The notes under the pieces were generated by a model that was given only the letters and a program-made list of their open reading frames with translations, had not been told where the DNA came from and ran no database searches. A DNA stretch of 13,350 bases from positions 1 to 13,350 of the forward strand of contig JBELBJ010000035.1 in NCBI GenBank assembly GCA_042095375.1, written 5' to 3'. Positions 7,495 to 13,350 of this stretch are shown here, one piece after another. Every line of letters starts with the position of its first letter. The first letter of the stretch is position 1. This DNA comes from GCA-2715645 sp042095375 (GTDB lineage: Bacteria > Bacteroidota > Bacteroidia > Cytophagales > MED-G16). A program made the translations under genes and the position numbers.

Positions 7495-8129
7495 TTTTTT
7501 TGAATTAAAGTAATACCATCTCTAATAGGAAGAATTACTTTTCTTATTCTATGATCTTTAGAAATTTTTTTATTGAAATTATCAATAATTTTAGTCAATT
7601 TATCTTTTTTTTCATTTAAAATTTTTCCACTCCATAAAACATTATCTACTATGATAAATCCACCTTTTGAAAGTTTTGGGAAAACAAGATCAAAATATTT
7701 TGAATAATTTTCTTTGTCTGCATCTATAAATACTAAATCAAAAGTTTCTTTTAGTTTAAGAATATTATTCTCAGCATCACCAATAATGTAATCTATTTTA
7801 TCACAATTTTTAGATTTTCTAAAAAATGATTTTACCTTTTCAGAAATCTCATCGTTTTTATCTATAGTAATTATTTTACCATCATTTTTTGTGAGTCCTT
7901 CCAATAGACAAATAGCAGAATAACCAGTATATGTTCCTATTTCTAATATTGTTTTCGGATTAATCATTCTCGAAATAAAACTTAAAATTCTTCCTTGTAG
8001 ATGACCAGATAACATACGAGGATTGATCACATTTAAATGTGTGTATCTATTAATTTCTTCTAATAATTCTGTTTCAGAATCAGAATGAGATTCAGCATAA
8101 GAAAGAAGATTTTTATGAATAAAATCCAT
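7491..8129 (-). CDS. class I SAM-dependent O-methyltransferase
   Basis: Small-molecule O-methyltransferase related to caffeoyl-CoA/catechol O-methyltransferases (212 aa from the start chosen). The SAM motif ILEIGTYTGYSAICL, the metal-site motif FIDADKENY, IIVDNVLWSGK and the closing LPIRDGITL are all characteristic. The N-terminal NPRMLSGHLQGRIL matches flavobacterial members. The open frame extends to a TTG at 8156, but ATG at 8127-8129 is preferred: MDFIHKNLLSYAESHS aligns with the usual MHF...YVEAHT start, and a -7 box (8154-8161) overlaps the TTG. The physiological substrate is unknown; such genes are common in Bacteroidota and are usually annotated only by family. It overlaps the transglycosylase gene by 4 bases. 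Confidence 0.9.
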   Translation of the reverse strand: MDFIHKNLLSYAESHSDSETELLEEINRYTHLNVINPRMLSGHLQGRILSFISRMINPKTILEIGTYTGYSAICLLEGLTKNDGKIITIDKNDEISEKVKSFFRKSKNCDKIDYIIGDAENNILKLKETFDLVFIDADKENYSKYFDLVFPKLSKGGFIIVDNVLWSGKILNEKKDKLTKIIDNFNKKISKDHRIRKVILPIRDGITLIQKK

Positions 8130-8153
8130 ATAATTATTAGATTTAATTTCTAT

Positions 8154-8161
8154 CAAAATTA
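8154..8161 (-). promoter_or_regulatory. possible -7 box for the O-methyltransferase/mltD operon
   Basis: The minus strand reads TAATTTTG, an exact TAnnTTTG match, 24 bases before the preferred ATG. No clear TTTG element is seen at the -33 position, only a T-rich stretch, so this is weak. If real, it rules out the upstream TTG as the start. Confidence 0.35.
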
Positions 8162-8215
8162 TATACTTATTAGATTAAAAACATTAATTTAGGATTAAAG
8201 ATTTATCAAATATTA

Positions 8216-9505
8216 ATGAAATATCCACCAATAGATAAGAGACTATTTATTAAAAATAGAAAAGACTTTATTAATAAAATGGAGCCTAATTCAGTTGCAA
8301 TATTTTTATCAAATGATATTATGCCAACTAATGCAGATGGAACTATGCCATTTGTCCAAAACACCAATCTTTTGTATTTATCTGGAATTGATCAAGAAGA
8401 TTCAATATTAATTATTGCACCTGATTTTGATGATGAAAAATATAAAGAAATATTGTTCATGAAGGAAACTAATAAATTGATATCTATTTGGGAAGGAAAT
8501 AAATTAACAAAACAGGAGTGCACCGATTTATCAGGTATAAAAACAGTTTATTGGAATAATAAATTTGATAATATTTTAGAAAAAATATTATCAAAGTCAT
8601 CAAATATTTACCTTGAAAAAAATGAACACCCAAGATCAGCAAATAGAGTTGAAACCAATCAAGAAAAGTTTTTTAAATATTGTTCAAAAAAATATAAAAA
8701 TCATAAATTTCTAAAATCATATCCTATTTTAAGTGATCAAAGAATGATAAAAAATCAAATTGAAATTGATTTGATATCTAAAGCTTGTAAAATAACCGAG
8801 AAAGGTTTTAAAAGAATTTTAAATTTTATTAAACCTGATGTATGGGAATATGAAATTGAAGCAGAATATATTCATGAGTTTATAAAAAATAAATCTAAGG
8901 GTTTTGCATATGAACCAATAATTGCTGGTGGAATCAATGCATGTTGCCTACATTATAATACCAATAATTCTATATGTAAGAATAATGAAATGATTTTAAT
9001 GGACGTAGCAGCAGAATTTGCTAACTATAAATCAGATATGACTAGAACTATTCCAATTAATGGTAAATTTTCTTCAAGACAGTTAAAAATATATAATGCC
9101 GTATTAAATGTTAAAAATGAGGCAACTAAAATACTTAGGCCTGGAATATCAATAAATCAATTTCATATAGAAGTACAAAAAATAATGGAAAGTGAATTAA
9201 TCAATATAGGTTTATTAAATAAAAACGAAGTTCAAAAACAAGATAAAAAAGCTCCTCTTTCTTTAGAATATTTTATGCACGGAACATCACACCATTTAGG
9301 ACTAGACGTTCATGATGTTGGGAATTTTGATTGTGAAATAGAAGTTGGAAATGTATTTACAGTTGAACCTGGTATATATATAAAAGAAGAAAGTCTTGGT
9401 ATAAGGTTAGAAGATAATATTCTTATAGGTGAAAAAGAAAATATTAATTTAATGAATAATATACCTATTTTACCTGAGGAAATTGAAGAATTAATGAATC
9501 AATAA
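8216..9505 (+). CDS. pepP: Xaa-Pro aminopeptidase (M24B)
   Basis: Releases N-terminal residues that precede proline; a dinuclear metal (usually Mn) cytoplasmic peptidase, 429 aa, close to the usual PepP length. An N-terminal AMP_N domain (about 1-150, with NTNLLYLSGI at 49-58) precedes the pita-bread catalytic domain. All five metal ligands are visible: Asp263 in LMDVAAEF, Asp274 in SDMTRTIP, His359 in HGTSHHLGLDVHD, Glu384 in VEPGIY and Glu399 in IRLEDN. His355 and His366 occupy the conserved proton-shuttle positions. The ATG at 8216 fits the family N-terminus (YPPIDKRLFIKNRKDF). It is divergent from the O-methyltransferase gene across 86 bases and convergent with tsf, 39 bases away. No residue loss is seen. 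Confidence 0.95.
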   Translation: MKYPPIDKRLFIKNRKDFINKMEPNSVAIFLSNDIMPTNADGTMPFVQNTNLLYLSGIDQEDSILIIAPDFDDEKYKEILFMKETNKLISIWEGNKLTKQECTDLSGIKTVYWNNKFDNILEKILSKSSNIYLEKNEHPRSANRVETNQEKFFKYCSKKYKNHKFLKSYPILSDQRMIKNQIEIDLISKACKITEKGFKRILNFIKPDVWEYEIEAEYIHEFIKNKSKGFAYEPIIAGGINACCLHYNTNNSICKNNEMILMDVAAEFANYKSDMTRTIPINGKFSSRQLKIYNAVLNVKNEATKILRPGISINQFHIEVQKIMESELINIGLLNKNEVQKQDKKAPLSLEYFMHGTSHHLGLDVHDVGNFDCEIEVGNVFTVEPGIYIKEESLGIRLEDNILIGEKENINLMNNIPILPEEIEELMNQ

Positions 9506-9544
9506 AGGTAATAAGTTGTTTCAATATATCAATTATTGAATATG

Positions 9545-10381
9545 TTATCCAATTGATAATCTAATAAAATTTTCTATTGATAAATCAGAAGAAAAAGATG
9601 AGAGATGATTTTTAATAGTTAAGGAATTATCTTTAACAAATTGTTGATTTAGCAGTGTATTTTCTTTAAAAAATTTCTGAAGCTTTCCCTGAGCAATTTT
9701 TTCAACAATCTGTTCTGGTTTTCCTTCTTTAATTGCCTGTTCTTTACCTATTTCTATTTCTTTTTCAATAATTGACTTATCAACCTGATCACTATCTAAT
9801 GCAATAGGATTCATTGATGCAATTTGCATTGCAATATCTCTACCTATATTAACATAGTCAAAATCCGCAACATTTTTTAATGAAACTAAAACTCCTAATT
9901 TATTCCCTGCATGGATGTAAGGAACAATTTTTTCTCCAGAAAGAACTTTATAATCTGATATTTCAATTTTTTCTCCAATCTTACCAACTAAATCAATAAT
10001 ACTTTTTTCAACGGATAACCCATTTAATTCAAAAGAAAGAATTTGATCAATAGAACTTGCACCATTATTACAAGATATATCAATAATACTATTAGCTAAA
10101 TTTAAAAAGTCTTCATTTTTTGCAACGAAATCAGTTTCACAAGTAAAAGAAAGAATAAAGCCCTTTGAATTTTCATCATTTAATCTATAAACCACTACTC
10201 CTTCAGATGTTTTTCTATCAGACCTAGAAGCCGATACTTTCTGACCTTTTTTTCTTAAGATATCAATTGCTTTATCAAAATCTCCATTAGATTCAACCAA
10301 AGCTTTTTTACAATCCATCATTCCTGAACCAGTTTTTTGTCTTAGTTCATTGACTTGTTTTGCAGAAATATTTATAGACAT
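9545..10381 (-). CDS. tsf: translation elongation factor Ts
   Basis: Guanine nucleotide exchange factor for EF-Tu (278 aa, usual for Bacteroidota). The N-terminal UBA-like domain (about 1-50) has the signature VNELRQKTGSGMMDCKKAL (10-28). The exchange motif TDFVAKN is intact at 83-89. The core and C-terminal dimerisation segments follow, with EGKPEQIVEKIAQGKLQKF recognisable near residue 220. The start is the ATG 20 bases after the rpsB stop, so the gene is the last of the rplM-rpsI-rpsB-tsf operon. Its end faces pepP across 39 bases containing only a weak AT hairpin. Confidence 0.97.
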   Translation of the reverse strand: MSINISAKQVNELRQKTGSGMMDCKKALVESNGDFDKAIDILRKKGQKVSASRSDRKTSEGVVVYRLNDENSKGFILSFTCETDFVAKNEDFLNLANSIIDISCNNGASSIDQILSFELNGLSVEKSIIDLVGKIGEKIEISDYKVLSGEKIVPYIHAGNKLGVLVSLKNVADFDYVNIGRDIAMQIASMNPIALDSDQVDKSIIEKEIEIGKEQAIKEGKPEQIVEKIAQGKLQKFFKENTLLNQQFVKDNSLTIKNHLSSFSSDLSIENFIRLSIG

Positions 10382-10401
10382 AAGTAAAATGATTAAAAAA
10401 A

Positions 10402-11208
10402 TTAAGATTTTTTTGATTTAAGTGTTTCTTTTTTTTCTTTCATTGCTTCCTCTGTGGCTTTTTTTTCTTTTAAAGCCGCTTCCTTTTCTTCTTTAACTCG
10501 AATTTCTTCTTTTAATTTTTCTCTTTCATCTAATCCATCTTGAATACCTTTAGCTACATAATCTAATAAAAAAGAAATCGAGTTGAATGAATCATCATTA
10601 GCCGGTATAGGAAAATCAGCTAAATTAGGATCAGAATTTGTATCTACTAAAGCATAAATTGGAAGATTGAGTTTTTTAGCTTCGCTCAAAGCTATTTCTT
10701 CAAATTTAATATCTACTATAAATATAGCAGCAGGGATTCTTGTTAGTGAAGAAATTCCACCTAAAACTTTCTCTAATTTTGCTTTATCCCTAGAAATTGT
10801 AAGTCTTTCCTTTTTTCCAAAATCTGTTTCAAATGTTTCACTATTCATTTGATTTTCAAATGAAGAAAGTTTTTTTAGTGATTTTCTAATTGTAGAAAAA
10901 TTAGTTAACATTCCTCCAAGCCATCTTTCAGTTACAAAAGGCATATTTAGTTTTTTTGCAATTTTTGACACATAGTCTTTCGCTTGTTTTTTTGTGGCAA
11001 CAAACATAACTTTTCTACCAGATTTTACAATATTTTTTAGAGAGGAAACAGCTGTAAAGGCACAATCAATTGTTCTATTTAAATCAATTAAATGGATATC
11101 ATTTTGTTCCATAAAAATATACTCTGACATTTTAGGATTCCATTTTCTAGTAAGGTGTCCAAAATGTACACCAGCTTTTAATAAATCTTTATGACTTAGT
11201 TTATCCAT
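10402..11208 (-). CDS. rpsB: 30S ribosomal protein uS2
   Basis: Small-subunit protein on the back of the 30S head-body junction, needed for bS1 binding (268 aa). GVHFGH (13-18), KWNPKM (22-27), RWLGGMLTNF (95-104) and PIPANDD (200-206) are diagnostic. The conserved fold ends near residue 228. After it come about 35 residues made nearly only of Lys, Glu and Ala, with a repeated EEK/KEKK pattern, ending KSKKS; this accounts for the extra length over the E. coli protein and should form a charged helix. It lies 12 bases after rpsI and 20 before tsf, in the normal rpsB-tsf pairing. Confidence 0.97.
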   Translation of the reverse strand: MDKLSHKDLLKAGVHFGHLTRKWNPKMSEYIFMEQNDIHLIDLNRTIDCAFTAVSSLKNIVKSGRKVMFVATKKQAKDYVSKIAKKLNMPFVTERWLGGMLTNFSTIRKSLKKLSSFENQMNSETFETDFGKKERLTISRDKAKLEKVLGGISSLTRIPAAIFIVDIKFEEIALSEAKKLNLPIYALVDTNSDPNLADFPIPANDDSFNSISFLLDYVAKGIQDGLDEREKLKEEIRVKEEKEAALKEKKATEEAMKEKKETLKSKKS

Positions 11209-11220
11209 ATTATAGTATAA

Positions 11221-11613
11221 TTATCTTTTCACCCACTGGAATGCTCTTCTTGCCTTTCTTCTACCATATTTCTTTCTCTCAACCATTCTAGGGTCTCTTG
11301 TTAATAATCCTTGTTTTTTTAAAGTTGGCTTACATTCAGGATCATTTTCCACAAATGCTCTAGCAATAGCCAACCTAATTGCCTCAGCTTGACCTTTCAA
11401 GCCACCACCAAAAACTTTTATTTTAAAATCAAAATCATTAGATATACTAATTAAATCATGAGGTTGTTTAACAATTAACTGTAACAATTTTGAAGCAAAA
11501 TATTTTTCAAATTTTTTATCATTAATAGTTATCTGACCTTTACCTCCAGCTTTCATGTAAGCTCTAGCTACTGATGTCTTTCTTCTTCCTACAGTATTGA
11601 TATATTCGACCAT
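11221..11613 (-). CDS. rpsI: 30S ribosomal protein uS9
   Basis: Small-subunit head protein whose C-terminal tail reaches the P-site tRNA anticodon (130 aa, normal length). The N-terminal GRRKTSVAR (9-17) and GGGLKGQAEAIRLAIARA (69-86) are diagnostic. The tail reads KKYGRRKARRAFQWVKR. The final Lys-Arg is kept, but the common QFSKR ending is QWVKR, and one Arg of the usual KARRR run is Ala. The ATG lies one base after the rplM stop, the standard tight rplM-rpsI pair, so expression is coupled to uL13. Confidence 0.97.
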   Translation of the reverse strand: MVEYINTVGRRKTSVARAYMKAGGKGQITINDKKFEKYFASKLLQLIVKQPHDLISISNDFDFKIKVFGGGLKGQAEAIRLAIARAFVENDPECKPTLKKQGLLTRDPRMVERKKYGRRKARRAFQWVKR

Positions 11614-11614
11614 T

Positions 11615-12061
11615 TTATAATTTTAGTTCTTTTGGTTTTTGACCTTCATGAGGATGATCAGACCCTTCGTATACAAATAAATTATTAAATAATTTTCTTC
11701 CTAATCTATTTTTAGGGAGCATACCTTTTACAGCTCTTTCAATAATAAATTTAGATGATTTATCTTCTTTTAACTTCAATGGTGTAGTTTCCCTTTGACC
11801 ACCAGGATAACCAGTATGTCTAATATATTTTTTTTCTTTCCACTTTTTACCTGTCAATTTAATCTTATCAGAATTGAGAACTATTACATAATCACCACAA
11901 TCAAAATTTGGAGTGAAATAAGCATTATTCTTACCTCTAAGAACTTTAGCTATCTCAGATGATAACCTACCTAATATCTTATTTTCAGCGTCCACTAAAA
12001 ACCATGACTTTTGTAATGTCTTTATATCTACTGACTTTGTTTTAAAACTATTTGAATCCAA
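11615..12061 (-). CDS. rplM: 50S ribosomal protein uL13
   Basis: Early-assembly large-subunit protein (148 aa). Diagnostic segments: WFLVDAENKILGRLSSEIAK (20-39), FTPNFDCGDYVIVLNSDKI, YIRHTGYPGG, and RAVKGMLPKNRLGR followed by YEGSDHPHEGQKP. The start is TTG at 12059-12061: the reading LDSNSFKT aligns residue for residue with the MDTLSYKT start common in Bacteroidota. The next in-frame Met is residue 114, deep inside the fold, so no ATG alternative exists. First gene of the rplM-rpsI-rpsB-tsf operon, with a strong promoter match about 20 bases upstream. Confidence 0.96.
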   Translation of the reverse strand: MDSNSFKTKSVDIKTLQKSWFLVDAENKILGRLSSEIAKVLRGKNNAYFTPNFDCGDYVIVLNSDKIKLTGKKWKEKKYIRHTGYPGGQRETTPLKLKEDKSSKFIIERAVKGMLPKNRLGRKLFNNLFVYEGSDHPHEGQKPKELKL

Positions 12062-12083
12062 TTATCTATTTTTAAAATGTGAG

Positions 12084-12115
12084 CAAAAATAGATTTATTA
12101 ATAATTAAAAACAAC
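12084..12115 (-). promoter_or_regulatory. promoter of the rplM-rpsI-rpsB-tsf operon
   Basis: On the minus strand, GTTG (12112-12115), 20 bases, then TATTTTTG (12084-12091) match the Bacteroidota consensus in both boxes and in spacing. Transcription should begin near 12077, which leaves a leader of roughly 15-20 bases before the TTG start. That is too short for a structured ribosomal-protein leader. The T in the second -7 n position is not informative. Confidence 0.7.
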
Positions 12116-12166
12116 AGTATAAATAAAAATTATAAAACTATTAATTTAATGTTTTAGCAATCTTTT

Positions 12167-13222
12167 TTATTTTTTAATCTTGTTAGGAAGTAATTTTAAG
12201 TTAAAAGAAAATGTAGAACCAAAATTAACTTTACTTTTTAATTTAATTTTTGTTTTATGACCCTCAATTATATGTTTTGATATAGCTAAGCCAAGACCAG
12301 TCCCTCCCCTTTCTTTAGATCTACTTTTTTCAATTCTATAAAATCTTTCAAAAATTCTTTTTCTATGATTTTTAGCTATTCCCTTTCCTTGATCATTTAC
12401 GTGAATTGTAGCAACTTTTTTTCTTTTCTTAATAAATAAAGTTACTGAAGTGCTTGGATTTGAATACTTAATAGCATTTGTTACTAAATTTTTAAGTACT
12501 TGATAAATTCTATAATAATCTGCAACTACCAAAATTTTTCCAGAACCATTTAAATTTTCATTTATTAAAATAATTTTATTTTTTGAAGCTCTAGGTTCAA
12601 GTTGCTCTATTGTCTCATTTATTAGTTCATTTATACAAAAAGTTTCTTTTTTCATTCTTATTTCTCCGGACTCCATTTGAGAAATTGTTAAAAGGTCTCT
12701 TACAAGGAGATCCAGATAATCAAGGCTTTTAGCAGCTTTTCTTAAAAATTTTGATCTAACTCTTTCATCTTCAATAGCTCCATCTATAAGGGTATGAATA
12801 AACCCTTGAGCAGAAAAAATAGGAGTTTTAAGCTCATGAGAAACATCTTGCAAAAAATCTCTCCTAAATTCTTCTAAACGTTTTAATTCATCAATTTCTA
12901 ATTGTTTTATTTTTGCGTAGGAAGTAATTTGATTGTTAATACCTTTTAACGGATTAATAGAATTTATTATACTATCATCATAATCTAAATCATCAAATTC
13001 CTTCTTTTTAAGCTTATCAAAAGATTTATAGATTAATGCGATTTTTCTATCAAACAAATACTCGGTAATTATTGCAAATAATAAAGTTGAAGATGCAAAT
13101 GAAATTATAGCGATTGAACCAAGTTTTGTCGGTTCCATTTCTGATAATATATAAGCTGACAAAGTTGAAATAACACCAACGATTAAACCGAAAAGTAATG
13201 AAATAGCTTTTGAATTTCCCAT
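12167..13222 (-). CDS. membrane sensor histidine kinase, PhoR-like
   Basis: Two-component sensor kinase (351 aa). Two transmembrane helices, about 6-26 and 34-55, are joined by a loop of only 7-8 residues, so there is no external sensor domain. A short linker (about 56-118, not a recognisable PAS domain) leads to the HisKA domain with FLQDVSHELKTPI (123-135), in which His129 is the phosphorylation site. The ATPase domain shows the N box NLVTNAIKYS (245-254), G1 DQGKGI (277-282), F box FERF (291-294) and G2 GTGLGL (308-313). It resembles the Bacteroidota kinase paired with a PhoB-type regulator, but no regulator gene is in the window and the 128 bases upstream are non-coding as far as I can see. 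Signal and target are unknown. Confidence 0.93.
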   Translation of the reverse strand: MGNSKAISLLFGLIVGVISTLSAYILSEMEPTKLGSIAIISFASSTLLFAIITEYLFDRKIALIYKSFDKLKKKEFDDLDYDDSIINSINPLKGINNQITSYAKIKQLEIDELKRLEEFRRDFLQDVSHELKTPIFSAQGFIHTLIDGAIEDERVRSKFLRKAAKSLDYLDLLVRDLLTISQMESGEIRMKKETFCINELINETIEQLEPRASKNKIILINENLNGSGKILVVADYYRIYQVLKNLVTNAIKYSNPSTSVTLFIKKRKKVATIHVNDQGKGIAKNHRKRIFERFYRIEKSRSKERGGTGLGLAISKHIIEGHKTKIKLKSKVNFGSTFSFNLKLLPNKIKK

Positions 13223-13350
13223 TTTATAACATAATTCAATTACAATTTACAAATTATAAATTAATGATTTTTTTTAATAATGTTAATTTAACATTTGGGA
13301 GACAAGTTAGAAAGTTTTTACAATTCTTATGGTGATAACAGCTCTATATA
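13223..13350. other. non-coding right edge
   Basis: The 128 bases upstream of the kinase hold no supported gene. Minus-strand frames entering from the right edge meet stops without recognisable family sequence. A plus-strand frame opening at TTG 13295 stays open to the edge for only 18 codons. Apart from the inverted repeat at 13279-13295 nothing was recognised. Confidence 0.5.
13279..13295. repeat. 17-bp perfect inverted repeat upstream of the histidine kinase
   Basis: AATGTTAA, a central T, then TTAACATT form an exact dyad about 57 bases before the kinase start. There is no T run after it on either strand, so it is not an intrinsic terminator. Its size and position would suit an operator, but in sequence this AT-rich chance is possible. 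Confidence 0.4.

Noticed and set aside
8130..8156. TTG at 8156 as the O-methyltransferase start
   Set aside because: Family alignment begins at the ATG at 8129, and a -7 box match overlaps the TTG.
9520..9540. Hairpin TTCAATA/TATTGAA with a 7-base loop between pepP and tsf, as a bidirectional terminator
   Set aside because: Only one G-C pair and no T run on either side; too weak to call.
12140..12156. AT-only palindrome ATTAA-A-TTAAT after the kinase gene, as a terminator
   Set aside because: Five A-T pairs only; expected by chance in this base composition.
13295..13350. Plus-strand TTG-started frame open to the right edge, as a partial gene divergent from the kinase
   Set aside because: Only 18 codons, no ATG, no promoter match and no recognisable sequence.

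Overview
The window is very AT-rich, compactly packed bacterial chromosome. It most likely comes from a free-living, Flavobacteriales-like member of the Bacteroidota. Three things point there: an ssrA tag that begins Gly-Glu; promoter boxes of the Bacteroidota type (TTG, then about 17-20 bases, then TAnnTTTG) upstream of ssrA and rplM; and the gene order rplM-rpsI-rpsB-tsf, with proteins that read as flavobacterial versions (for example the LDSNSFKT N-terminus of uL13). Genus cannot be told from the sequence alone.

Left part (1-2265): a one-piece tmRNA gene (ssrA, minus strand) stands back to back with dnaX (plus strand), the gene for the DNA polymerase III clamp-loader subunit. The tmRNA encodes an unusual tag, GERTHEYAMAV. 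The DnaX protein lacks the usual four-cysteine zinc module. It also carries an 11-A and a 9-A tract exactly at the end of the clamp-loader domains, followed at once by out-of-frame stops, which is an arrangement expected to make a short gamma form.

Second part (2262-6213): a small sugar-type catabolic cluster. A Tat-exported Gfo/Idh/MocA dehydrogenase (minus) is divergent from an NHS-family MFS importer and a second, cytoplasmic Gfo/Idh/MocA dehydrogenase (plus). A reasonable inference is oxidation of a sugar or polyol outside the inner membrane, uptake, and a second redox step inside. The substrate is unknown. This is the best candidate here for a less-described system, although each family is known.

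Third part (6220-9505): a class I O-methyltransferase and an MltD-like lytic transglycosylase with LysM repeats overlap by ATGA on the minus strand. A divergent M24B Xaa-Pro aminopeptidase (pepP) follows on the plus strand.

Right part (9545-13222): the translation operon rplM-rpsI-rpsB-tsf (minus) has a good promoter before rplM and a TTG start for uL13. Upstream of it lies a short PhoR-like membrane histidine kinase with no cognate regulator inside the window. The last 128 bases hold no gene I can support, only a 17-bp perfect inverted repeat. No insertion sequence, CRISPR array, tRNA, rRNA or prophage was seen. The longest stretch without a protein gene (1-465) is occupied mainly by ssrA.
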